The notes beneath the pieces are model-generated. The model searched no databases. It worked only from the letters and a program-made list of their open reading frames with translations, and had not been told where the DNA came from. From Thiobacillus sp. (GTDB lineage Bacteria > Pseudomonadota > Gammaproteobacteria > Burkholderiales > Thiobacillaceae): a DNA stretch of 64,000 bases. This document shows, piece by piece, positions 34,253 to 42,872 of this stretch. The stretch spans positions 1-64,000 of the forward strand of contig JAUYCF010000012.1 in assembly GCA_030692355.1 (NCBI GenBank). Direction: 5' to 3'. Each line of letters begins with the position of its first letter. Position 1 is the stretch's first letter. The position numbers and the translations under genes were made by a program.

Positions 34253-35491
34253 TTAACCCCCCTCTACCGACGGGAACAACTGCTGCATAAGGCCCTTCTT
34301 GTGGCACCTAAGAGATTCTAGTTTTTCAGACTCGGCCTTTAGGTTCTGCTCAACCGACGCCAAGAACGCCGCGATTTTTCGCTGTTCCTCAAAAGTCGGA
34401 AACAGGAACTCATGATTCAACCATGTGTTGAGCTTGAAGAGCATCTTCTCAATCACAATTCCGACACTCGAGTTGAGAAAAGAGAGGCTCACGGCGGGTT
34501 GCTGCGCAAAGTAGTTGAAGAACTCGATGTCGCACCCGTCCTTAGGGCCAAGTACCGAGTACTCATTTGAGACAATCGCTCCGTCCAACTCTGGGGGAAC
34601 GATGCCGCATGCGTTGTGTACGATCTGTCTTTTCGAGATCAGAAAATCGCCCCCCCTCACTATGAACTGAGTCTTCACCTTGATCGCGCGGCCCTTGAGA
34701 CGTTCGCGAGAGACCACCCCGCTGTAACGTCTCTTCACCGTAACCAATGAGTACTCGACAGTGTCATCCATGTCGATCGCACGGGAAACCTCTTTCAGCA
34801 GGTTGCCAATCCTTGCAAATGTCCAAGGAGGCGCATCACGGAATTCGGGGAAGCGGAGGCGGGGGAGGGTTTCGCCTTCGCGAGGGAAGAGCTGCTGCAT
34901 CAGGCCGCGCTTGTAAGTCTTCAAGGCCTCGACTTTCCGTCCCTGAGCGGCAATCAATTCGTCCAGCGACGTCAGGCAGGTGGCGATCTTTTGTTGCTCT
35001 ACTGGTATAGGCACCGGGATCAACTGCTCTGAAAACTGCTTGTAGCTGATCATCTTCCCATCGCGCAGTCCTTCAATGTTGCGCGTCAGTTGCTGGATGA
35101 ACCTCGCTGACTTGAACAGGTGTCGGAAGTAGCCGTCTGCATCCTTGCCCTTTCTACGAAGAATCACATAGGCAGGACTGCAGATACCTCGATAGTTGGA
35201 ATACTCAATGCCCCCCTGAAACGAACGGAGACTAATGATGAAGTCGCCTTTCTCGACAACTTTGTAGCTTTCGATGCTCTGTTCGGTAACTGAGACGTGG
35301 TAATTGATCTGACCTCGTGGAATCGCGCCGTGTTCTTGAGTGATTGCAAGAATCGGGAGTACCTCAGCCGGGGCTCGGTTATTAATCGCGTCGAAGAGGT
35401 CGTCGCCATGCTTCAGATCCCAGCCTTCGGCTTCTCGAAAATCTGGAAACCGCAGCTTCGGCGCCGACACTAATTTGTTCTGCTTCGCCAC
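34253..35491 (-). CDS. hsdS: Type I restriction-modification specificity subunit, system 1
   Basis: A 412-residue HsdS. Two target-recognition domains, each introduced by a related motif (KLRFPDFREA at the start and RLRFPEFRDAPPW in the middle) and each followed by a conserved helical spacer (PVEQQKIATCL...YKRGLMQQLFP; FEEQRKIAAFL...HKKGLMQQLFP). The two spacers make the internal repeat that mimics half-subunits. A/T-richer than its surroundings, common for HsdS, which diversifies by exchange. Three-base gaps to hsdR and the PrrC-like gene. Confidence 0.94.
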   Translation of the reverse strand: MAKQNKLVSAPKLRFPDFREAEGWDLKHGDDLFDAINNRAPAEVLPILAITQEHGAIPRGQINYHVSVTEQSIESYKVVEKGDFIISLRSFQGGIEYSNYRGICSPAYVILRRKGKDADGYFRHLFKSARFIQQLTRNIEGLRDGKMISYKQFSEQLIPVPIPVEQQKIATCLTSLDELIAAQGRKVEALKTYKRGLMQQLFPREGETLPRLRFPEFRDAPPWTFARIGNLLKEVSRAIDMDDTVEYSLVTVKRRYSGVVSRERLKGRAIKVKTQFIVRGGDFLISKRQIVHNACGIVPPELDGAIVSNEYSVLGPKDGCDIEFFNYFAQQPAVSLSFLNSSVGIVIEKMLFKLNTWLNHEFLFPTFEEQRKIAAFLASVEQNLKAESEKLESLRCHKKGLMQQLFPSVEGG

Positions 35492-35494
35492 GCT

Positions 35495-38400
35495 TCAATC
35501 CTCGTAGGCCTGGAGGCCCGAGATATCCCGGCCTCCGGTGCGCTTCTTCAGCATTGGCACCAGCTCGCTCATCAAGGCCAGTTCCTTCTGCGTGCGGGCC
35601 TTCCAGCCCAGCTCCAGCGGGGACAGCAATTCGGTGAGTTGTTCGCCGTCGAAGATGCGGCGCTCGATCACGGCATCCACGAAGCTTTGCAGCGCCGCAG
35701 CGGGCAGGCCGTGTTCGGCGGCGAGTTCGGCCAGCTCGCGGGCGGCTTTGGCGGCCTTGAATTGCTGGTAGCCGGCGCGGATGGCGCGCTCGTCCAGACC
35801 TTCGCCGGCCTTGAGGCTCATGACGTATTCGGTGATGTCCTCGCGTTCGTCGATGAACTTGGCATCAGCTGCGATCAGGCTGACCAGTTGTTCGCGGCTC
35901 ATCGTGGCCTTGCCGGGCTTCTTGGTGGAGAAGTCGGCGATGAGCTTCATGATGTAGTCGTAGTCGATGGTGGCCGAGGCAAAGAGCACGAACTCGAAAT
36001 CGAGCTGCTCGACCGGCCCGTTTTTGTCATCGCCCGGCTTGGCGCGTTCGTCGCGCAGGCGCTTGGCCGTCTCCAGGTACTGGCCGCGAAAGGCGTTGAG
36101 TTCGTCCGGGGGCAGGATGGTCTGGATGGTGGCTTCCTGCTCGGGCGTGAGGTCGGTGTATTGGTCAAGCTGGGTTTGCAGCTTCTGCACCTTTTTGAAC
36201 GCCTCGACGAAACCGATGCGGGCTTCGTCGCCCTTCAGTTTGGCGATCTCTTCGGGTTTGCCGGCAAGCCCGTGTGCCTGCATGAAGCTTTGCAGGGCAC
36301 CCTTGGCTTCTTGCAGTTTTTCGATGACGGCGGGGGCCTTGTCCACCAGCCAGATCTTGCGGGCGGCTTCGGCTTTTGCGCCAGAGAAGAGGGCGATGGC
36401 AGCATCCACCGCGTCTTGCTGGCCACGGAAATCGAGGATATGGCCGAAGGGCTTGGTGTCGTTCAGCACGCGGTTGGTGCGGCTGAAGGCCTGGATGAGG
36501 CCGTGGTGCTTGAGGTATTTGTCGACGTAGAGCGTGTTGAGGTATTTGCTGTCGAAGCCGGTGAGCAGCATGTCGACGACGATGGTGATGTCGAGCTTGT
36601 GCTGCGCGATGTGGGGCGCGGCTTTGCGCAGGTCGGCATCAGGCCATTGCTGATCCTTGATGCGCTGCTGCACGTCCTGGTAGTAGTTGTCGAACAGGTA
36701 GACCGAGTGATTGGTTCCAAAGCGCTGGTTGTAATCCGCGATGATGGTGGCAAGGGCCTTCTTCTTGCCTTCGGGGTCTTGCTGGTTGTCCGCGTTTTCC
36801 TGTGCCAGGTCTTCCTGAATCTGGCGCACATCGGCTGCGCCGTTGGGATTGGGGTTTTGAGGGTCATCGGCCAGGGCTTTCGCAGGTGGCGAGAACACCG
36901 CCGCGATATTGAGCGGAATGAAAGTCGTGTCGCTCGCCGCCTTTTCAGCTTGAGCAGTCCTGAAAAGCTCGACGTACTCGATCGCATCGTTGATGGACGC
37001 GGTGGCAAAGATGGCGTTGAACTTGCGCCCGCCGGTGGCGGCGTCGTGCTTGGCGAGGATGGCATCGACGATGGCACGCTTGGCGAGCGTTTCGCCCGGC
37101 TTGGGCGGATTCTTGCCGTCCGGCTTGTAGTAGTCCACGTGAAAGCGCAGGACGTTGCGGTCTTCGATGGCGTGGGTGATGGTGTATTCGTGCAGGGATT
37201 GCTGGAAAAGGTCTTGCGTGGTCTTGAGCGTCTGGGTTTCGCCACTGATCTGCTTGACGCTGGCATTGGCCTCGAAGATGGGCGTGCCGGTGAAGCCGAA
37301 GAGCTGGGCCTTGGGGAAGAACGCCTTGATGGCCTGGTGGTTGTCGCCAAACTGCGAGCGGTGGCATTCGTCGAAGATGAAGACGATGCGCTTGTCGCTG
37401 AGTTCTTCGAGTTGGTCGGAATAGGTGGCGAGCCCGCGCTTCTCGCGGCTTTTGTTGCGCTGGCTGTTTTCGTCCAGCGCGAGGCCAAGCTTTTGGATGG
37501 TGCAGACGATAACCTTGTCGGCTGCGTCGTCAGACAGCATTCGGCGGACCAGCTCGCCGGTGTTGGTGTTCTGTTCGACGCAGCCTTCCTGGAAGCGGTT
37601 GAATTCTTCGCGGGTCTGGCGGTCGAGGTCTTTGCGGTCCACCACGAACAGGCACTTTTCGATGGCCGGGTTGGCCTTGAGCAGCGTGGAGGCCTTGAAG
37701 CTGGTGAGCGTTTTGCCGCTGCCTGTGGTGTGCCAGATATAGCCGTTGCCGCTGTTTTCTTCAATGCACTTGACGATGTTCTTGACGGCGTAGATCTGGT
37801 AGGGCCGCATCATCAGTAACTTTTGTTCGCTGGCGACCAGCACCATGTAACGGCTGATCATCTGGCCGAGCGTGCACTTGGCCAGGAAGGCATCAGCGAA
37901 TTCATCCAGCCCGGTAATCTTGCTGTTGTCGGGGGCTGCGAACTGGTAAATGGGCAGGAAGCGCTCGTCGGCGTTGAAGCTGAAATGCCGCGCGTTGTTG
38001 TTGGCGAAGTAGTAGGTGGAATCGCGATTGCTGACCACGAACACCTGCATGAAGCACAGCAGCGTGCGCGTGAAGCCGTTGCCGGGGTCGTTCTTGTATT
38101 CGACGATCTGCTCGATGGCGCGGCGCGGGTTGATGCCCAGCGTCTTCAGTTCGATCTGCATCACCGGCACACCGTTGATGAGCAGGATGACGTCGAAGCG
38201 GTGGTGGCTGTAATCGGAATTGATGCGCAGCTGGTTGACGACCTCGAAGCTGTTCTTGCACCAGTCGTCGATGTTGACCAGCGTGTAGTTCAGCGGCGTC
38301 CCGTCTTCACGTATGAAGCTGTTGCGGCTACGCAGGGTTTGCGCGGCGGTGAAGACGTCGGGCGTGACGATCTCTTCGAGCAGGCGCGCGAACTCCTCGT

Positions 38401-38551
38401 CGGTGAGCTTGACGCGGTTTAGCTGTTGAAACTGCTCGCGAAAGTTTGCTTCCAGCGTAAAGCGGTCGCAAATATCAGGGCGGTAGGTGTATTTGAGATC
38501 GCCCAGCTTGGCGATAAGGCCTAGCTCGATCTGGTTTTCAGTTGTAGTCAT
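35495..38551 (-). CDS. hsdR: Type I restriction endonuclease/translocase subunit, system 1
   Basis: About 1018 residues. N-terminal nuclease domain with D...IELK (PD-(D/E)XK type) at VPVMQIELKTLG, then the superfamily 2 helicase motor: Walker A WHTTGSGKTLTSFKAS, DECH box IFDECHRSQFG, motif III TGTPIFE, motif VI QAFSRTNRV, and a helical C-terminus. The frame is open to 38698, but M at 38551 (MTTTENQIELGL) begins family similarity; 38554 is the neighbouring alternative. Head of the operon hsdR-hsdS-ATPase-rhuM-hsdM. Confidence 0.95.
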   Translation of the reverse strand: MTTTENQIELGLIAKLGDLKYTYRPDICDRFTLEANFREQFQQLNRVKLTDEEFARLLEEIVTPDVFTAAQTLRSRNSFIREDGTPLNYTLVNIDDWCKNSFEVVNQLRINSDYSHHRFDVILLINGVPVMQIELKTLGINPRRAIEQIVEYKNDPGNGFTRTLLCFMQVFVVSNRDSTYYFANNNARHFSFNADERFLPIYQFAAPDNSKITGLDEFADAFLAKCTLGQMISRYMVLVASEQKLLMMRPYQIYAVKNIVKCIEENSGNGYIWHTTGSGKTLTSFKASTLLKANPAIEKCLFVVDRKDLDRQTREEFNRFQEGCVEQNTNTGELVRRMLSDDAADKVIVCTIQKLGLALDENSQRNKSREKRGLATYSDQLEELSDKRIVFIFDECHRSQFGDNHQAIKAFFPKAQLFGFTGTPIFEANASVKQISGETQTLKTTQDLFQQSLHEYTITHAIEDRNVLRFHVDYYKPDGKNPPKPGETLAKRAIVDAILAKHDAATGGRKFNAIFATASINDAIEYVELFRTAQAEKAASDTTFIPLNIAAVFSPPAKALADDPQNPNPNGAADVRQIQEDLAQENADNQQDPEGKKKALATIIADYNQRFGTNHSVYLFDNYYQDVQQRIKDQQWPDADLRKAAPHIAQHKLDITIVVDMLLTGFDSKYLNTLYVDKYLKHHGLIQAFSRTNRVLNDTKPFGHILDFRGQQDAVDAAIALFSGAKAEAARKIWLVDKAPAVIEKLQEAKGALQSFMQAHGLAGKPEEIAKLKGDEARIGFVEAFKKVQKLQTQLDQYTDLTPEQEATIQTILPPDELNAFRGQYLETAKRLRDERAKPGDDKNGPVEQLDFEFVLFASATIDYDYIMKLIADFSTKKPGKATMSREQLVSLIAADAKFIDEREDITEYVMSLKAGEGLDERAIRAGYQQFKAAKAARELAELAAEHGLPAAALQSFVDAVIERRIFDGEQLTELLSPLELGWKARTQKELALMSELVPMLKKRTGGRDISGLQAYED

Positions 38552-38883
38552 CATCAAGCCGAAAACTAAGTTGACCCCGATTATCGAAGGCAACCGACGC
38601 AAGAAGCAAGAAAACACACCTTCCGAGGGCGTTTTTCTTTGGCTTTGCCACCCGACATGACGCTTGCGAGTGCGTGTGCCGCTCCTCAGCCCACCCATTT
38701 CGTCGTAATCATCCCCGCCACAATATGGGAGGGGAGATCATGCAGCTGGGCCGAGCGGCAGCTAAGCAACAGGTTGCTGACCGTCAGGGGCCGACACGCG
38801 AATGGCCGCTGAGGCCGACAAGCAGTCGTATCCACCTCCCCCCAAACCTCCCCGCGCCCAGTAGTCCTCTCTGTTCCATGAAC

Positions 38884-41163
38884 CTACAGAACCAGCCGGA
38901 TGGGCTCGATCATTTCGCTGCGGGGGAGCACGCGGCCGATGCGCGCCGCCGCGGCATAGCCCAGGCGGTGCAGCTCGGCCACGCAGGCGTCGGCGCGGTC
39001 GGCGGGCACGCCGGCGAGCAGGCCGCCGGCGGTCTGGGGATCGAACAGCAGCGGATAGTTCGGGTGCGTCAGGGCCGCTTCCTGGTTGCGCAGGGCTCGG
39101 CGCAGGCGCACGTTGGCGGGCTGCAGCGAACTCAGTATTCCCGCCGCTGCGGTTTCGCGCGCGCCGGCCAGCACCGGCAGGGCATCCAGTTCGAGTTCGG
39201 CATCGACGCCTGAGGGCCGCGTCATTTCGACCAGATGGCCGAGCAGGCCGAAGCCGGTGAGGTCGGTGCAGGCGCGTGCGCCATGGGCGATCAGGCAGGC
39301 GACGGCGGCGCGGTTGGAGACCTGCATGGATTCCAGCGCCGCGTCGATCCAGCGGCCGCGTGCCGCGAGGCGCGCGTGCGCGGCGAACAGCGTGCCGGTG
39401 CCGATGGGCTTGGTGAGGATGAGCGCGTCGCCGGGGCGCAGCCCGCCCTTGGTCATCACTGCCGCCAGCGCCTCGTCGATGAGGCCGTTGACGGCGAATC
39501 CCAGCGCCAGCTCGCGGCCTTCGCCGGTATGCCCGCCGACCAGCGCGCAACCCGCTTCGTTCAACACCGACACTGCGCCCGTCATCATCTGGAACAGGGT
39601 GTCCTCGACCTTGCTTTCCAGGCCCGGCGGCACGGTGGCGATGGCGGTGGCGGACTGGGCTTCGGCCCCCATGGCGAAGATGTCGCCCAGCGCATGGTTG
39701 GCGGCGATGCAGCCGAACACCCAGGGATCGTCGATGAAGGCGCGGAAGAAATCCACCGTGTGCACCAGGGCCTTGCCCGGCGGTATGCGCAGAACGGCGG
39801 CGTCATCGGGGGCGTGCAGGCCGACCAGCACGTCATCGCGCTCGATCGGCTCGATCCGGGCGAGGGCGCGCGACAGGACCGTCGCGCCCACCTTGGCGCC
39901 GCAGCCGCCACAGCGCATGGCAAGGGCGGAGATCGCCTGGGTCTGCTCGGCCGCTTCCAGCGGGATCGTTTCGCCTGCGGGCTTCGCCCCGCGTGCCGGC
40001 ATCGCGGGCAGCTCGCTGAAGCGCTGCATGAAGCGGCGGTCGATCCTGTCCTTCCAGCGCCACACCCAGTCGCCGCGGGCGTAGAAAGCGCCGCGCGAGG
40101 CGATGGCATGGCGGTCGCCCGTGCTGATGAGCGCCAGCCAGCGCCGCTGCGGCCGATAGGGTTTCAGCGGCTGCCCCAGCAGCGTGCGGCGAATATTTTC
40201 GGTGAGCGGCGGACCCATGCGGACGGCAAACACGCCCGCCTTTTCCAGGGGGCGTTCGATCATCGACGCGCAGTCGCCGGCGGCGAAGATGAGCGGGTCG
40301 CTCTCGGTCTGCAGGGTGTCGCGCACGCGGATGAAGCCCGCTTCGTCCAGCGCCAGCCCGGTGCCGGCCAGCCACGCCGCGCCGCCGGCCTGGGTCACCC
40401 AGACGATCTCGTCGGCCTGGAGCGTTTCGCCGCGCCGGGTTTCCAGGGTATTGGCGGCGACGCGGACGACCTCCGCATCGCGGTGCAGCGTGACGCCGCG
40501 CTGCTGCAGCACACGCTCGAAGGCGCGGCGTACCGCGCCGTTGTGGGTCGGCAGGATGACCGGTCCGGCGGTGAGCAGATGCATGTGCAGCGCGTCGGGA
40601 TCGCGCCCCGCTGCCTTCAACTCGCGACGCAGCCGGTGTTGCATGGCCAGCGCCAGTTCGACGCCACCGGCGCCGCCCCCCACCACGGCGAGCGTGGTCA
40701 CGCCCGCCTGTCCGCGCACCCGTTGCAGCAGGGCGAGCCACCGTTCATTGAACTGGCGAATCGGCTTGACCGGCACGGCATGCGCGTCGGCGCCCGGCAC
40801 CTGGCCGAGGCGAGGCGTCGAGCCGATGTTGATGGAAAGCACGTCGTAGGCGACCGGCGGCCGCTCGCGGCAGAGCACGCGCCGCGACGCGCGGTCGATG
40901 CCCACCACGGTATCGTGGTAATAGCGGGCACCGGCGAATTCGGCCAGGCGGCGCACGTCGATGTGCACCGCCTCGCAGTCGTAGTGGCCGGCAATGTAGC
41001 CGGGCAGCATGCCGGAATAAGGGGTGTCGGTATCGCTGCAGATCAGGGTCAGGCGCACCCCGGGCAGCGGCTTCATGGCCCACATGCGCAGCACGACGAC
41101 ATGGCTGTGACCACCGCCGATGAGCACCACGTCACGCAGGACTGGGGTTTCCTCGCCTTGCAT
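38884..41163 (-). CDS. selD: NADH dehydrogenase-like flavoprotein fused to selenide,water dikinase
   Basis: A 759-residue two-part protein. Residues 1-380 are a pyridine-nucleotide-disulfide-type oxidoreductase (FAD site VVLIGGGHSHVVVLR, NAD site VVGGGAGGVELALAM). Residues about 410-759 are SelD, which makes selenophosphate from selenide and ATP; the catalytic Cys and Lys lie in RCGGCGAKVG, and the glycine-rich ATP elements DFFRAFIDDPWVFG and GGHTGEG are present. This fusion is known in bacteria and travels with the arsenosugar/selenodomain genes found on both sides here. No selA, selB or tRNA-Sec is visible, so selenophosphate may serve another product. Confidence 0.93.
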   Translation of the reverse strand: MQGEETPVLRDVVLIGGGHSHVVVLRMWAMKPLPGVRLTLICSDTDTPYSGMLPGYIAGHYDCEAVHIDVRRLAEFAGARYYHDTVVGIDRASRRVLCRERPPVAYDVLSINIGSTPRLGQVPGADAHAVPVKPIRQFNERWLALLQRVRGQAGVTTLAVVGGGAGGVELALAMQHRLRRELKAAGRDPDALHMHLLTAGPVILPTHNGAVRRAFERVLQQRGVTLHRDAEVVRVAANTLETRRGETLQADEIVWVTQAGGAAWLAGTGLALDEAGFIRVRDTLQTESDPLIFAAGDCASMIERPLEKAGVFAVRMGPPLTENIRRTLLGQPLKPYRPQRRWLALISTGDRHAIASRGAFYARGDWVWRWKDRIDRRFMQRFSELPAMPARGAKPAGETIPLEAAEQTQAISALAMRCGGCGAKVGATVLSRALARIEPIERDDVLVGLHAPDDAAVLRIPPGKALVHTVDFFRAFIDDPWVFGCIAANHALGDIFAMGAEAQSATAIATVPPGLESKVEDTLFQMMTGAVSVLNEAGCALVGGHTGEGRELALGFAVNGLIDEALAAVMTKGGLRPGDALILTKPIGTGTLFAAHARLAARGRWIDAALESMQVSNRAAVACLIAHGARACTDLTGFGLLGHLVEMTRPSGVDAELELDALPVLAGARETAAAGILSSLQPANVRLRRALRNQEAALTHPNYPLLFDPQTAGGLLAGVPADRADACVAELHRLGYAAAARIGRVLPRSEMIEPIRLVL

Positions 41164-41220
41164 TCAGGCTCCTGTTCTTGGATTGGCCGGCGCGAGGCAT
41201 TGGGCCCCCAAAACGGGCAT

Positions 41221-41838
41221 TCAACCTGAAAACCCGGAATCGATCCACCCTGCGGCCAGATCGGCGGGAACGTCGATGTCCTGCAGCGTTTCACCCAGCC
41301 ACACGTTCCAGCTTAGCGCCTCCATGCGCTCGAGCGTGATATCGGCCACCGTCGCGGTGCTCCAGGGAATATCCTCGAACAGGCTCGCGTCGAAGGCGCG
41401 CAGGCCCAGCAGCGGATAGCCGCCGTCCGCGGCGCGGTGCAACACCGCATCGTGCGACATCAGCTGCGCGGCGGCTTCCCTCAAACGTGCGGCGGTCAGT
41501 TGCGGACAATCCGTGCCGGTCAGCAACACCGCCTCGCCCTGCGCAAGGGCGCGTTGCGCGGCGCGGGCCATGCGCGCGCCCAGATCGCCCGCGCCCTGGT
41601 CGCGGGTCTCGATATCCGCCGGGAGCGGGATGCCCGCCCAATCGGCAGAATCCGGCGCGGGGCTCATGCACAGCTCGACCGGGCCAACGGCGGCAGCGCG
41701 CGCCTTACCCAGCGCCAGGTCGAGCATGCGCGCCGCCAGCCGCGCCGCGCCCGCTTCGCCCAGCGCCGGGATCAGCCGGGTCTTGACCCGGCCCGGCACG
41801 GGCGCCTTGGCGAAGATCACGATGCGAACGGGGGTCAT
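41221..41838 (-). CDS. Arsenosugar biosynthesis glycosyltransferase, TIGR04282 family
   Basis: A 205-residue DUF2064-type nucleotide-sugar transferase: start RIVIFAKAPVPGRVKTRLIPALG, metal-binding LLTGTDCPQLTA and ADGGYPLLGLR. Family knowledge: this protein pairs with a second transferase (TIGR04283, here at 55636) and the radical SAM protein ArsS (58190) in arsenic/selenium clusters. The start codon at 41838 lies in one copy of a ~100-bp direct repeat, whose other copy is 3.3 kb to the right, so its native promoter region has been duplicated by an insertion. Confidence 0.9.
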   Translation of the reverse strand: MTPVRIVIFAKAPVPGRVKTRLIPALGEAGAARLAARMLDLALGKARAAAVGPVELCMSPAPDSADWAGIPLPADIETRDQGAGDLGARMARAAQRALAQGEAVLLTGTDCPQLTAARLREAAAQLMSHDAVLHRAADGGYPLLGLRAFDASLFEDIPWSTATVADITLERMEALSWNVWLGETLQDIDVPADLAAGWIDSGFSG

Positions 41839-41922
41839 GACTCGTTCACCCTGTGCTTGTCGAATGACATTTCATGAAATTGATTGTATTTGAGTTGTTT
41901 CGCTCATGGCTCGACATGGCTC
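41825..41922. repeat. Direct repeat, left copy, flanking the hipBA-tumEA module
   Basis: CGAACGGGGGTCATG...TCGACATGGCTC, about 98 bases, is repeated at 45102-45206 with two substitutions and a 7-base insertion. It covers the first codons and the upstream region of the TIGR04282 gene. Contains the palindrome ATTTCATGAAAT (41869-41880), kept in both copies. Confidence 0.85.
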
Positions 41923-41971
41923 CCTGCGAGTGATCGAAGGGCTTGCCACGAGCGGAATACATCAGGCTTTC

Positions 41972-42148
41972 CGTGCTTATCCGGTTGTCACCCACAGCCA
42001 TGGCAGCCTGTCATTGCGACCGCGAGCGTAGCGCGGCGGGAAGCAATCCAGCGCTTTGATTCAGCGGGCCTTTCTGGGTTGCCGCGTCGCTACGCTCCTC
42101 GCAACGACAGCTTATTCGTGGGCTGTGTGTGACAACCGGATAAGCACG
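41972..42148. mobile_element. 177-bp MITE with 28-bp terminal inverted repeats and 8-bp target duplication
   Basis: CGTGCTTATCCGGTTGTCAC... at 41972-41999 is inverted at 42121-42148 with one mismatch in 28. The flanks are AGGCTTTC at 41964-41971 and again at 42149-42156, an 8-bp target site duplication. The interior carries the CATTGCGA...GCTCCTCGCAACGACAG palindromic core shared with other repeats in the window. No open frame: a non-autonomous transposon. Confidence 0.85.
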
Positions 42149-42156
42149 AGGCTTTC

Positions 42157-42487
42157 TTGATGTCGGGTGGTCACGTTTTGCGGTAAAGACTATAAACCTC
42201 GCCCCCCCATGACGTTGGACATTCGTCAGCGGATGTTTCCACCCGTGCGCAAGATACGGCTTCCGAATCGTTGCAGGCATACGAACCCCGGCCTACGTCC
42301 GAAATCAGCGGTAGAACCGCCATCCAAACATTAGAAGCGGATGCCGGGTCATCGGCCTAAGCTACCACTGGCAATCGCTGGATAAACGGCAGGCATCAAC
42401 GTCAACTTCTGCACGAATCCGGCATGCGCCAAACATCAATTATCCATGCGGATATTTTCAAGCAGCCGCGCATTGTAATGGCTATAT
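42157..42487. other. Intergenic stretch, nothing recognised
   Basis: Between the MITE and the hipBA promoter. Lower GC than the chromosome around it; no open frame, RNA or repeat that I can support. Confidence 0.4.
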
Positions 42488-42544
42488 TATTGTATATTAA
42501 CAATAACAATCGCATATAATGGACAATAAATTATCTGTTATTGT
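42488..42544 (+). promoter_or_regulatory. hipBA promoter with two operator dyads
   Basis: A perfect -10 TATAAT at 42515-42520 with a weak -35 (TTGTAT). Dyad one, TATTGT-N6-ACAATA (42488-42505), covers the -35; dyad two, ACAATA-N10-TATTGT (42523-42544), covers the start of transcription. The same half-site in two arrangements fits cooperative autorepression by HipB. Confidence 0.65.
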
Positions 42545-42557
42545 GCATCGGAGATAC

Positions 42558-42872
42558 ATGCTGGACTTTTCGTTTGCGACCCCACCAGAGATCTGCCGGG
42601 AATTGGGGACCCGGCTTCGGCGACAACGGCTTGCGCAGGACATGTCCCAGCTGGAACTGGCGGAGCGGGCAGACGTTGCCGTAGGCACGATCAAGCGAAT
42701 TGAGCAGGACGGCCAGGCCACGCTGGAGTCCTGGGTTAAAGCGCTTATGGCGCTGGGCGCCGTTGATGCCTTGCAGCCTGTACTTCTGGCCTCCAAACCA
42801 AAGTCCATCGCCCAGATGGAACGCGAAGCCCAACCCGAACGGACCCGCGCTTCCAGGCGGAGAGTGCGATGA
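42558..42872 (+). CDS. hipB: HipB-type antitoxin (XRE regulator)
   Basis: About 104 residues with helix-turn-helix LAQDMSQLELAERADVAVGTIKRIEQDG and a basic tail (ERTRASRRRVR). I chose 42558 because GGAG precedes it, and the open-frame start at 42519 overlaps the -10 box. Overlaps hipA by ATGA. Represses the operon and restrains HipA by complex formation. Confidence 0.85.
   Translation: MLDFSFATPPEICRELGTRLRRQRLAQDMSQLELAERADVAVGTIKRIEQDGQATLESWVKALMALGAVDALQPVLLASKPKSIAQMEREAQPERTRASRRRVR

Noticed and set aside
35639-37819. 726-codon open frame antisense to hsdR 1
   Set aside because: Shadow of hsdR; no ribosome site or domain.
39235-41229. 664-codon open frame antisense to the SelD fusion
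   Set aside because: Shadow of the SelD fusion; no motif.
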